Source of the DNA: Haloplanus salinarum
Lineage (GTDB): Archaea > Halobacteriota > Halobacteria > Halobacteriales > Haloferacaceae
Length of the DNA: 64,000 nt
Reading direction: 5' to 3'
Assembly (NCBI RefSeq): GCF_024498175.1
Contig: NZ_CP101823.1
Coordinates: forward strand, 558,001 to 622,000
Shown in pieces: positions 45,503-53,730 of the stretch. Position 1 is the first letter of the stretch. Every line of letters begins with the position of its first letter. The position numbers and the translations under genes are program-made. Below the pieces are notes generated by a model. That model had not been told where the DNA came from. It did not search any database and was given only the letters and a program-made list of their open reading frames with translations.

Positions 45503-46709
45503 CGGCGATCCACAGGTCGTCGACGGCGGCCGCGGCGTCGGCGAGCAGGCCGTCCGGCTCGGCCGCCTCGACCGCGTCGAGGGTCGCCCCCGTCGCGGGG
45601 GTGTCGGGATCGAGCCGTTCACAGCCAATCGGGATCGAGGAGTCCTCGTAGGTGTCGATGGCGCGTGCTTGCTCGACGATCGAGTCCTTGTCCCGGGTGA
45701 GCAGCGGCCGGTGGACCGGGGCGTCGACCGCCGCGTCGGTGACCGCGAGGTTCGCCGCGGTCTGACTCGACTTCTGGCCGATGGCCTCGCCGGTGACGAC
45801 CCCGACCGCGTCGGTGCGCTGCACGACGGCCTCGGCCATCCGGAGGAGCGCGCGCCGCCACGAGAGCATCCGCGTGTCCCCGACGTCGGCCACCAGCCGT
45901 TCGGCGATCCCGCCCCCGGGGACGATCCGGAGCCGACAGTCGAAGTTGGGGGCGTAGCCCGCGAGACGGTCGACGGTCGCGGCGGCGCGGGCCTCGTGGT
46001 CGGGGCCGCCGTAGACGCCCAGACTGACGTACAGGGGGCGGATCGGCGACCCGCGGCGCATCGCCTCGTAGGCCGCGACCGGGGAGTCGTGGCCGCCGCT
46101 GACGAGCGCGACGAGGGGTGCCTGCGTCCCCACGGGCAGCCCGCCGGGTCCCGCGACGCTCCGGGCGGCGACGTGGGCGCGGTCGTCCCGTACCTCGACG
46201 TGGTACGTACGGTCGGGGTCCTCGAGGTCGACCGAGGCGTCGGTGACGGCGCCGACGACCCGCCCGCCCTCGCGTTCCAGGTCGCGACTGGAGAAGTCGT
46301 GGTCGTCGTCGTCGCCGACCCGTCGGGCGCGGACGGCGTAGGTGTCGACGGGTGGCGCGGCCCGCGCGAGGGCGGCGAGCGCGTCGCCGACGGCGTCGGG
46401 GTCGGCGGGGCGGGTCGTCGACGGTCGTGCCCAGACGACGCCCGGCGCGTCGGCGGCGGTCCGGGCCGCGCGTTCGGGATCGGGGGTGTGGACGACGAGC
46501 CGAGCCCAGGTCCGCTCGACCGTCGCCTCGACACCGCGGTCCGCGAGGAGTGCGGCGACGTTGTCCCGGAGGCGACGGGTCATCCTCCCCCGCACCTCGC
46601 TGCTCTTCGTCGAGAGTTCGCCGAAGCTCACGAGGACGGCGTCGGTGGGGGAGTCGGCGTCCGCGTCGGCTTCGGCGTCGGTGCCGGCGTCGCGCTCGTC
46701 CACGGTCAC
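45495..46709 (-). CDS. thiI: tRNA 4-thiouridine/thiamine sulfurtransferase ThiI
   Basis: A 404-residue protein. After an acidic leader of about 20 residues comes the ferredoxin-like/THUMP domain (about 25-185). A PP-loop ATP-pyrophosphatase follows with SGGHDSPVAAYEAM and later GEAIGQKSSQTAANL and RPLLTRDKDSIVEQA. The C-terminal rhodanese domain of enterobacterial ThiI is missing, as in archaea, and the end carries a conserved Cys (IPIGCERL). It thiolates U8 of tRNA. The start is GTG at 46709. Confidence 0.9.
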   Translation of the reverse strand: MTVDERDAGTDAEADADADSPTDAVLVSFGELSTKSSEVRGRMTRRLRDNVAALLADRGVEATVERTWARLVVHTPDPERAARTAADAPGVVWARPSTTRPADPDAVGDALAALARAAPPVDTYAVRARRVGDDDDHDFSSRDLEREGGRVVGAVTDASVDLEDPDRTYHVEVRDDRAHVAARSVAGPGGLPVGTQAPLVALVSGGHDSPVAAYEAMRRGSPIRPLYVSLGVYGGPDHEARAAATVDRLAGYAPNFDCRLRIVPGGGIAERLVADVGDTRMLSWRRALLRMAEAVVQRTDAVGVVTGEAIGQKSSQTAANLAVTDAAVDAPVHRPLLTRDKDSIVEQARAIDTYEDSSIPIGCERLDPDTPATGATLDAVEAAEPDGLLADAAAAVDDLWIADE

Positions 46710-46756
46710 GGCTGCCGTAGGCGGTCGGGGTACTAGGGTGGTTCGATCCGGCCGTC

Positions 46757-46838
46757 ATACGGTTTAGTGTAAGTCATCACCGGTGGTTCGCCGGACCGTG
46801 GCGGCGAACCACCGGTAAACAGTTACACTAATCGGTAT
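46757..46838. repeat. Palindromic element, type B
   Basis: An 82-bp element. Outer arms ATACGGTTTAGTGTAA (46757-46772) and TTACACTAATCGGTAT (46823-46838) pair at 14 of 16 positions. The internal loop is GTCATC (46773-46778) opposite AAACAG (46817-46822). A perfect 15-bp inner stem (46779-46793 with 46802-46816) closes an 8-nt loop. Length equals type A and the loop motifs are shared, but the stem sequences differ. Its right end is the last base of the AdoMet synthetase TGA stop; it also lies upstream of thiI. Confidence 0.88.
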
Positions 46839-48058
46839 CAGAACGTGCGGAGTTCGCCCTCGATGACCGAGCGGGTCACGTCGGTCACGTCGGCGAGTTC
46901 CCGGTCGACGATTGCCTCGATGTCGGCGTCGATGTCGGAGAGGGAGACGTCGTCCTCGCACACGACGAAGGCGTCGGCGACGTGGGGTCGGTCGATCGGG
47001 CGGCCGATCTGGGAGAGCAGGCGAACCCGGAACTCCCGGATTCCGGGGACCTCCTCGACGACCGACTCCGCGATGCGCGTGCTGAGGAGGTTGTAGATCT
47101 TGCCGATGTGGTTGACGGGATTCTTGCCGCTCGTGGCCTCCATACTCATCGGCCGGTTGGGCGTGATGAGGCCGTTGGCGCGGTTGCCGCGGCCGACGGA
47201 GCCGTCGTCGCCCTGTTCGGCGCTGGTGCCGGTCGTGGTGAGGTAGATGGAGCCTTCCTGGTAGTCGTCGGCGGTGTTCACCTCGACGGCGACGCTGCGA
47301 TCGGTACGGGACTCGGCGAGGTCGGTGACGGCCTCACGGACCCGGTCGACGGCGTCGCGGTACGCCGCCATATCGGCGAGGTGACGGTCGATCATCGCCG
47401 CCGCCACCGTCAGGTCGATGTGGTCGCCCTCGCGTTTGCCCATGATCTTCACGTCCGGGCCGAGTTCCGGGTTCTCGTCCGCGTAGGGACCGTTGAGGTA
47501 CTCCTCGGCGTCGCGGACGATCCGCTCGGTCTCGGTCAGCGGCGCGTGGCCGACACCGAAGCTCGTGTCGTTCGCCATCGGGACGGACGCCCCGTCCTCG
47601 CCGAAGACGGTCTGGAGGTCGCCGCTTCCCTCGCCCAGCCGAACGTCCACGACGACGTCGGTTCCGAAGTCGAGCTCGGGGACCACTTCGTTCAGGTAGT
47701 CGCGGGCCGCCGCGAGCGCGGTCGAGTCGACGGGGAGGGTGTACTCGGTGCCGTCCGCCGCCTCGTACTCGCGGGTCGCGCGCCCCACGATCAGGACGTA
47801 GATCGGTTCGACCACCTCGCCGCCGCCGAACGCGGGCGCGGCGTTGCCCGCGGCCAACTGCGTCTCGTCGGTGTTGTAGTGAAGCACTTCGCCCACGCGT
47901 TCGAGATAGAGGTTCGACAGCGCACGCGAGACGTTCTCGGCGATCCCGTCACAGAGGGAGTCGGGATGACCGATCCCCTTCCGCTCCACGATCTCCACCT
48001 CCTGGTCCTCGACCGCGCGCCGGTCGACGGACTCGATTCGGATGTTCCGGTCGCTCAT
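46838..48058 (-). CDS. mat: S-adenosylmethionine synthetase, archaeal type
   Basis: A 406-residue archaeal methionine adenosyltransferase that makes SAM from Met and ATP for the many methyltransferases nearby. The family opening [20 protein letters not shown], the central [20 protein letters not shown] and the late [19 protein letters not shown] segments are all present. It is unrelated in sequence to bacterial MetK. The ATG at 48058 and length are standard. It ends exactly at palindromic element B. Confidence 0.96.
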   Translation of the reverse strand: MSDRNIRIESVDRRAVEDQEVEIVERKGIGHPDSLCDGIAENVSRALSNLYLERVGEVLHYNTDETQLAAGNAAPAFGGGEVVEPIYVLIVGRATREYEAADGTEYTLPVDSTALAAARDYLNEVVPELDFGTDVVVDVRLGEGSGDLQTVFGEDGASVPMANDTSFGVGHAPLTETERIVRDAEEYLNGPYADENPELGPDVKIMGKREGDHIDLTVAAAMIDRHLADMAAYRDAVDRVREAVTDLAESRTDRSVAVEVNTADDYQEGSIYLTTTGTSAEQGDDGSVGRGNRANGLITPNRPMSMEATSGKNPVNHIGKIYNLLSTRIAESVVEEVPGIREFRVRLLSQIGRPIDRPHVADAFVVCEDDVSLSDIDADIEAIVDRELADVTDVTRSVIEGELRTF

Positions 48059-48120
48059 CGACGGAGGTTGTCGCCGCCGGGTGCTATAACTTGCGGAAAC
48101 CTTTGGCCACCGCAGTATTA

Positions 48121-48669
48121 CTACGAGGAATCGTCGGCGTCCAGCAGGAGGCCGAGATACGACGTCCGGAGCTGTTCGTCGGGATCGAGGCCGAGGTCCC
48201 GGAGGTGGGCGGCGGCGGCCTCCCGGACCGTCTCCAGATCCGTCTCCGACGCCTCGCGATCGATCTCGACGAACTCCCCGAGGTCGCCGACGGTGTCCAG
48301 CGTCACGGTATAGCCGTCGAGGGCGTACCGCTCGCGGTCCTTCTCGACGACGGCCGCCGGCGAGAAGCCGAGCGCGCCGAGGATCTCGTCCAGCCGATCG
48401 GCGTCGTCGACCCCCGTCTCCACCTCGCGGCGGGTCTTCGAGGCCGCCTCGACCAGCGGACCCTTGTACGTGATCCGGGTCGTGGAGCCGTCGTCGGCCT
48501 CCTCGCGTCGGATCCGGAGCGCCTCGTCGGTCTCGGCGAAATCCCGGTGGGGAGCGTCGTAGTAGGTGTCGACCTGTCGGACGCGCCCGACGCGCTCGGC
48601 GCCGAGCGCCGACAGTCGCTCCCGGACCGCCTCGTGGGACGCCCGCACCTTCAACTCGACTTCGTACAT
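48121..48669 (-). CDS. cyaB: CYTH-domain protein, class IV adenylate cyclase/thiamine-triphosphatase type
   Basis: A 182-residue CYTH tunnel-fold protein. The ExExK signature is at the start (MYEVELKVRA), followed by QVDTYYDAPHRDF, EALRIRREE and the C-terminal LGEFVEIDRE. These residues bind triphosphate and metals. Archaeal members are annotated as class IV adenylate cyclase, but inorganic or thiamine triphosphatase activity is equally possible. The ATG at 48669 is clear. It lies 62 bp upstream of mat on the same strand. Confidence 0.9.
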   Translation of the reverse strand: MYEVELKVRASHEAVRERLSALGAERVGRVRQVDTYYDAPHRDFAETDEALRIRREEADDGSTTRITYKGPLVEAASKTRREVETGVDDADRLDEILGALGFSPAAVVEKDRERYALDGYTVTLDTVGDLGEFVEIDREASETDLETVREAAAAHLRDLGLDPDEQLRTSYLGLLLDADDSS

Positions 48670-48751
48670 ACCGCACCCGTCGGGAGCGGGGCCGAAAAAG
48701 CCCGCTGTCGGCGATGAGGGGGGTCCCGATCCCGTCGGACGGGAAACGTGA

Positions 48752-48758
48752 TTCTTAA
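48752..48758 (+). promoter_or_regulatory. TATA-like box of the FKBP gene
   Basis: TTCTTAA lies about 28 nt before the ATG at 48784, consistent with a leaderless mRNA and with the start choice. Confidence 0.45.
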
Positions 48759-48783
48759 GGGTCGCACGGGAGTTGTGGGTGGT

Positions 48784-49785
48784 ATGAGTGACGAACAGGC
48801 CGAATCGGCCGACGAGCCGGTAGACGCCGACACGGCCGATGACCCCGACGCGGAGACTGCAACCGAGTCCGAGACCGAGGAGGCGTCCGGCCTGCAGGAC
48901 GGTGACTTCGTCCGCCTCTCCTACACCGTCCGCACCGCGGACGACGGCCAGGTCGTCGACACGACCAGCCAGGAGGTGGCCGAGGAGGCCGGGATCGACG
49001 AGGAGGACCACGAGTTCGAGCCCCGGACCGTCGTCATCGGCGCCGGCCACGTCTTCCAGGCCGTCGACGACGACCTGATCGGCAAGTCGGTCGGCGACGA
49101 GAACACCGTCGAGATCGATTCCGTCGAGGCGTTCGGCGAGTTCGATCCCGACGACGTGCGCACCGTCAGCGCCGAGAAGATCGACGAGGACGACCGCTAC
49201 CCCGGCGCCCACGTCACCGTCGACGGCCAGCAGGGCCACGTCGAGACGATCATCGGCGGCCGCGCGCGCGTCGACTTCAACCACCCGCTGGCCGGCGAGG
49301 ACCTCGAATACGACTACGAGATCCTCGACGTCGTCGACGATCCCGCGGAACAGGCCCAGGGGCTGCTCGGCATGTACCTCGACCACGCGCCCGAGGTTTG
49401 GATCGAGACCGACGAGGTCGAGGAGGAGGTCCAGGTCGAAGTCGAGGGTGACGACGACGAGGACCCCGAGTACGAGACCGAGACCCAGACGGTCGAGAAA
49501 GAGACGCTGTACATCGAGGCCACGCCGACGATGACGATGAACCAGCAGTGGCTCTTCCAGAAACAGCAGATCGCCCAGCAGATCATGGACCGACTCGACC
49601 TCGATCGGGTCATCGTTCAGGAGACCATCGACGGGACGGGCGGCATGATGGGCGGCATGGGCGGTATGATGGGCGGCATGGGCGGCGCCGGCGGTGCGGA
49701 CGTCGAGGAAGCCCTCGAAGACGTCGACGTCGACGCCGACGAAATCGTCGAGGAACTCGACGAGGACGTCGACCTCGAGGAGTAA
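48784..49785 (+). CDS. FKBP-type peptidyl-prolyl isomerase with Gly-Met-rich tail
   Basis: A 333-residue SlyD-like chaperone/isomerase. An acidic leader (1-35) precedes the FKBP domain with an inserted IF flap (about 38-195; FVRLSYTVRTADDGQVVDTT, DRYPGAHVTVDGQQGHVETI, VDFNHPLAGEDLEYDYEILD). A region of about 100 residues unique to archaeal long FKBPs follows. Near residue 285 the protein has GGMMGGMGGMMGGMGG, like the flexible GGM tails of Hsp60/thermosome, and then ends in an acidic helix. It should assist folding in high salt. Confidence 0.9.
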   Translation: MSDEQAESADEPVDADTADDPDAETATESETEEASGLQDGDFVRLSYTVRTADDGQVVDTTSQEVAEEAGIDEEDHEFEPRTVVIGAGHVFQAVDDDLIGKSVGDENTVEIDSVEAFGEFDPDDVRTVSAEKIDEDDRYPGAHVTVDGQQGHVETIIGGRARVDFNHPLAGEDLEYDYEILDVVDDPAEQAQGLLGMYLDHAPEVWIETDEVEEEVQVEVEGDDDEDPEYETETQTVEKETLYIEATPTMTMNQQWLFQKQQIAQQIMDRLDLDRVIVQETIDGTGGMMGGMGGMMGGMGGAGGADVEEALEDVDVDADEIVEELDEDVDLEE

Positions 49786-49857
49786 TCCGGTTCTCGGACC
49801 GGGGGCGCACGTTCCCCCAGCCGCGTCGTTCCCGACCCGTGGGAGCGTCGACGCCGT

Positions 49858-50481
49858 CTACGCGATGTCGCGGCTGGTGTCGATCGTGACGCCGTCGGTG
49901 AGCTTCAGCTTGATCGTCTCCTCGAGGGCGCTCCCGCCGCGGAACTTGGGAACGGCGAGTCGGTTGACGATCTGTGAACCGCTGGTGTCGGTGCGGAGGT
50001 CGAACACCACGTCGGCCATGTGTTCCGTGAGCGCCCGGTTCGGGCTGCTCTCGCCGTGCATGGCGTGTAACACCGCGATCGACCCCGTGTTGACCATGTG
50101 GGTCTGGAGTTCGTTGAGGAAGCGGCGGTACCGGGTCGGCTCGGCGTCCTCCAGCGGATCGACGACGTCGATGAGGAGGTTGGCGTTCTCGGGGACGTCC
50201 TTCACCAGTCGGGTGGCGTTGTCGATGGGCGGGTAGTCGCCGGCGTCGCGGACCGACAGACGGTCGACGCTGCCGCCGTACCGGTCGATGGCGTCGCGAA
50301 CCGCCTGTTCAGAGCGGATCGTCGTCACGTACAGCGTCCCCCTCGCGGCCGCGATCTCGTACAGTAGCGACTCCGACTGGCTGGCCGGATCGGCGCTCAA
50401 CAGGAGGATGCTCCCCGGCGGAATCCCCCCGTCGAGCTGTCTGTCGAGGACCGAGATACCCGTCGGCAGACGCCTGGCCAT
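49858..50481 (-). CDS. RAD55/KaiC-like RecA-superfamily protein with degenerate Walker A
   Basis: A 207-residue protein of the haloarchaeal HTR-like group. The RecA-type fold opens with PTGISVLDRQLDGGIPPGSI, but the P-loop position reads SADPASQSE instead of GxxGxGKT, so ATP hydrolysis is doubtful. Walker B-like NLLIDVVDPLED is kept. No helix-turn-helix is attached. It is 9 bp downstream of the MinD-like ATPase gene and probably co-transcribed. A signalling or scaffold role is inferred. Confidence 0.78.
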   Translation of the reverse strand: MARRLPTGISVLDRQLDGGIPPGSILLLSADPASQSESLLYEIAAARGTLYVTTIRSEQAVRDAIDRYGGSVDRLSVRDAGDYPPIDNATRLVKDVPENANLLIDVVDPLEDAEPTRYRRFLNELQTHMVNTGSIAVLHAMHGESSPNRALTEHMADVVFDLRTDTSGSQIVNRLAVPKFRGGSALEETIKLKLTDGVTIDTSRDIA

Positions 50482-50490
50482 CGTTCCTTC

Positions 50491-51132
50491 TCACGACTGG
50501 GACGCTAATATGTCTTCTCCCAGATTCGTCGCGAGGCGCCGGTAGGCGCGCCGTACCCGTTCGTCGTCGAGCACCGGCGGGTCGGCGGGCGGAACCGACG
50601 CGGCCACCGGACAGCCGAGGAGGTCGGTCACCGCGTCGGGTGCCGACCGCGTGCGGGTCAACACCACGCCACACACCGGCGCGTCGAGGGTCCGAGCCAT
50701 CGCGGCCGTCTTGACGGCGTCCCGGAGTGCCGGCGCACAGAGCGTGGTGACGAGCAGCGTCGCATCCGCGCTCCGGAGCGGGGCGGCGGCGTCCGGGCCG
50801 GCCCCACCGGGGCAGTCCACGAGCGCCGGCCGGTCGGCCGCGGCCACCCTGTCGAGCGCCCGGGCGAGCGCGGCCGGGTCGGCGTCGCCGACGTGTGGCG
50901 CGGGCAGGACGTCAACCCCTGAATCGCCGGACTTGGACTGTGCGACCCCGGCCACCCCCCGGTCGTCGACGGCGGCGAGCGTCGGGTCGCGGTCCACGCC
51001 GGCGAGCGCGTGCAGGTTCGGCATGTCGGCGTCGGCGTCGGCCGCGACGACCGGTGGGGCGAGCGCCGCGGCTAGGCCGAGCGCCGTCGTCGTCTTCCCC
51101 ACTCCACCCTTGCCTCCGGCGATGGCGAGCAT
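50491..51132 (-). CDS. MinD/ParA-family ATPase
   Basis: A 213-residue P-loop ATPase with the deviant Walker A GGKGGVGKTTTALGLA at residues 5-20, switch I region DADADMPNLHAL and switch II-like VDCPGGAGPDAAAPL. The C-terminal membrane-targeting helix of true MinD is not evident. I chose the ATG at 51132, just before the P-loop as in the family. It lies between ylbF and the RAD55-like gene on one strand. Target and partner are unknown; positioning of a cellular cargo is plausible. Confidence 0.85.
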   Translation of the reverse strand: MLAIAGGKGGVGKTTTALGLAAALAPPVVAADADADMPNLHALAGVDRDPTLAAVDDRGVAGVAQSKSGDSGVDVLPAPHVGDADPAALARALDRVAAADRPALVDCPGGAGPDAAAPLRSADATLLVTTLCAPALRDAVKTAAMARTLDAPVCGVVLTRTRSAPDAVTDLLGCPVAASVPPADPPVLDDERVRRAYRRLATNLGEDILASQS

Positions 51133-51205
51133 GGGGGGAGTGGGCGCGGCACCGGATTTGAACGTCGGGGGACCGGTCGCCGCCCGACTCACTCGATCGG
51201 TTCGG

Positions 51206-51580
51206 TCAGTCCTGACAGCACCCGCCCGCTTCCCCACCGAAGTCGACGGAGAGCGGCTCCGAAATCGCCACGTTGATCGCCTCGAGCTGGCTCTGGAGCG
51301 CCTCCTGAGCGTTCAGGTACTCCTCCATCACCGGCATCGAGTGGAGGTCGTTCTGTGCCTGCTGGAGCTTCGCGACGTGGTCCTGGCTCGCCTCGCCGGC
51401 CTCGCGGGCCGCGACGAACTCGTCGCGGAGGCGTTCGACCTCGGCGATCCGCTCCTGGGCGTCCGGGTCGTCCTCGACGGCGGCCTTCGCCTCCTCGAAC
51501 CGTTCGTAGGCGGGCGAGTCCGCGATGGCTTCGCCGAGTTCCGTCCCCAGATCCTCCAGCCGGCTCGTCGTCGTGCTCAT
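51206..51580 (-). CDS. YlbF-family regulator
   Basis: A 124-residue all-helical protein of the YlbF/YmcA (Com_YlbF) family: SPAYERFEEAKAAVEDDPDA, DEFVAAREAGEASQDHVAKL, and MPVMEEYLNAQEALQSQLEA. In Bacillus such proteins bind Fe-S clusters with YaaT and help RNase Y processing. Here the extreme C-terminus GGEAGGCCQD has two adjacent Cys, a possible metal or cluster ligand. It heads the ylbF, MinD-like, RAD55-like run of genes. Confidence 0.85.
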   Translation of the reverse strand: MSTTTSRLEDLGTELGEAIADSPAYERFEEAKAAVEDDPDAQERIAEVERLRDEFVAAREAGEASQDHVAKLQQAQNDLHSMPVMEEYLNAQEALQSQLEAINVAISEPLSVDFGGEAGGCCQD

Positions 51581-51667
51581 ACCTTCCCTTACCCCTCACC
51601 GCGTTTCAATTTGCCGCCCTCGGTCCGCCCGCCCGATCCGCCGCCGCGGCCGGGGCCCGGGCGGAGG

Positions 51668-51673
51668 TTTATG
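51668..51673 (+). promoter_or_regulatory. TATA-like box of hyuA
   Basis: TTTATG lies about 27 nt before the hyuA ATG at 51697; it should drive the hyuAB operon as a leaderless message. Confidence 0.45.
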
Positions 51674-51696
51674 AGCCCCCCTTCCCTGCCACCGGT

Positions 51697-53730
51697 ATGG
51701 AAACCGACACACGTGTCGGGGTCGACGTCGGCGGCACCTTCACCGACGTGGTCGTCGCCGACGCCGACGGACTCGCGACGCTGAAGGTGCCGTCGACGCC
51801 CGACGCCCCGGACCGGGGCGTCCTCGACGGGGTGGACGCCGCCGGCGAGGCGGCCGACCTCGATCCCACCGCGGTCGACTTTTTCGCCCACGGGACGACC
51901 GTCGCCACGAACGCCCTCCTCGAACGCGAGTGGGCCGAGACGGCGCTGGTGACGACCGAGGGGTTCCGCGACGCGGTCGAGATCGGGCGCCAGACCCGCC
52001 CCGACCTCTACGACCTGGGCGCCGAGAAGCCGTCGCCGGTCGTGGACCGCGACCGGCGGTTCGAGGTGCCCGAACGCCTCGACCACCGGGGCGAGGTGGT
52101 CGAACCCCTCGATACGGACGCCGCCCGCGAGGTGGCCCGCGCCGTCGCCGACGCCGACGTCGAGAGCGTCGCCGTCGCCTTCCTGTTTGCCTTCGAGGAC
52201 GACGCCCACGAGCGGCGGATGGCGACGCTCCTGCGCGAGGCGGGCGTCGACGCCGAACTCTCGCTGTCGAGCGACGTGTTGCCCGAGATTCGGGAGTACG
52301 AGCGCACGCTGGCGACGACGATCAACGCCGCGCTCAAGCCGGTGATGAACCGCTATCTGGGGCGCTTGGAGGACGGCATCGCCTCGGCCGGCGTCCCCGC
52401 GGCGATGCAGGTGATGCAGTCGAACGGCGGCGTCGCCTCGGCGGCCGCCGCGCGGGAGCGTCCGGTGAACACGCTCCTTTCCGGCCCGGCCGCCGGCGTC
52501 CGCGGCGCCGCCCACGTCGCGGGCGTCGCCGGGTTCGAGGACGTCCTCACGATGGACATGGGGGGGACCTCGTGTGACGTGTCGCTGGTCCGGGACGGCG
52601 ACCCCGTCGTCTCGACGGAGGGCACCGTCGGCGAGTATCCGGTCAACGTCCCGATGGTCGACGTCCACACTATCGGCGCGGGCGGGGGGTCGGTCGCGTG
52701 GGTCGACGAGGGTGGGAGCCTGCGCGTCGGCCCCCGGTCGGCCGGCGCCGACCCCGGGCCGATCTGTTACGGCCGTGGCGGAACCGAACCGACGGTCACC
52801 GACGCCCACCTGTTGCTCGGCCGGATCGACCCCGGCGCCTTCTTCGAGGAGAGCGCCGACGAGGCGACCGTCCGCGAGGCGGTCCGGGAACGGGTCGCCG
52901 ATCCGCTCGATCTGAGCGTCACCGCGGCCGCACAGGGGATCCTCGACGTCGCCAACGCGAACATGGAGCGGGCGCTGCGGGTCGTCTCCGTCGAACGCGG
53001 CCACGACCCTCGCGACTTCTCCCTCGTCGCCTACGGCGGCGCCGGTCCGCTCCACGCCGCGGAACTCGCCGCGGAACTCGACGTCCCGCGGGTCGTGGTC
53101 CCCCGGTCGGCCGGCGTCCTCTCCGCGCTCGGCCTCCTCATCAGCGACGTGGTCTACGAGGACGGTGTCTCGGCGGTCCGGCCGTGGAGCGAGGTCGACC
53201 CCGCGGACCTGACCGAGCGCTTCGAGTCGCTGATCGCGGAGCGCCGGGACCACCTCGCCGACGAGGGCTACCCGCCGGAGCGCCGGCGGTTCGAGCGCGC
53301 CGTCGACCTGCGGTACCGCGGACAGTCCTTCGACCTCCGGGTGCCGCTCCCGGACGGCCCTCTCGACGACGACGCGCTCGCGGCCGTCGCGGACCGCTTC
53401 CACGAGCGCCACGAGCGCCGGTACGGCCACGCCTCTCCCGGGGAACCGGTCGAACTCGTCACCCTGCGCCTGCGCTCGCGGGGCGTCGTCGACCCACCCG
53501 CACTCGCGATGGCCGACGAGGTGGCCGGCACGCCCGCTCCGCGGACGACGCGGACCGCCTCGTTCGACGGCGAGCGCCACGACACGCCGGTCTACGACCG
53601 CGGGGCGCTCGGGCCGGGCGCCGAACTCGACGGCCCGGCGGTGATCGAGGGCACGGAGAGCACCGTCGTCGTCCCGCCGGGGGCGGCGGCGAGCGTCGAC
53701 GACATGGGGAACGTGGTGATCGAGCCATGA
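51697..53730 (+). CDS. hyuA: Hydantoinase/oxoprolinase subunit A
   Basis: A 677-residue ATP-dependent subunit of the hydantoinase/5-oxoprolinase/acetone carboxylase family. ASKHA-fold motifs are GVDVGGTFTDVVV at the N-terminus, HGTTVATNALLE, and the second phosphate loop MDMGGTSCDVS. It partners with HyuB, whose ATG overlaps its TGA. The substrate may be N-methylhydantoin, 5-oxoproline or a related cyclic amide and cannot be told from sequence. Confidence 0.92.
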   Translation: METDTRVGVDVGGTFTDVVVADADGLATLKVPSTPDAPDRGVLDGVDAAGEAADLDPTAVDFFAHGTTVATNALLEREWAETALVTTEGFRDAVEIGRQTRPDLYDLGAEKPSPVVDRDRRFEVPERLDHRGEVVEPLDTDAAREVARAVADADVESVAVAFLFAFEDDAHERRMATLLREAGVDAELSLSSDVLPEIREYERTLATTINAALKPVMNRYLGRLEDGIASAGVPAAMQVMQSNGGVASAAAARERPVNTLLSGPAAGVRGAAHVAGVAGFEDVLTMDMGGTSCDVSLVRDGDPVVSTEGTVGEYPVNVPMVDVHTIGAGGGSVAWVDEGGSLRVGPRSAGADPGPICYGRGGTEPTVTDAHLLLGRIDPGAFFEESADEATVREAVRERVADPLDLSVTAAAQGILDVANANMERALRVVSVERGHDPRDFSLVAYGGAGPLHAAELAAELDVPRVVVPRSAGVLSALGLLISDVVYEDGVSAVRPWSEVDPADLTERFESLIAERRDHLADEGYPPERRRFERAVDLRYRGQSFDLRVPLPDGPLDDDALAAVADRFHERHERRYGHASPGEPVELVTLRLRSRGVVDPPALAMADEVAGTPAPRTTRTASFDGERHDTPVYDRGALGPGAELDGPAVIEGTESTVVVPPGAAASVDDMGNVVIEP

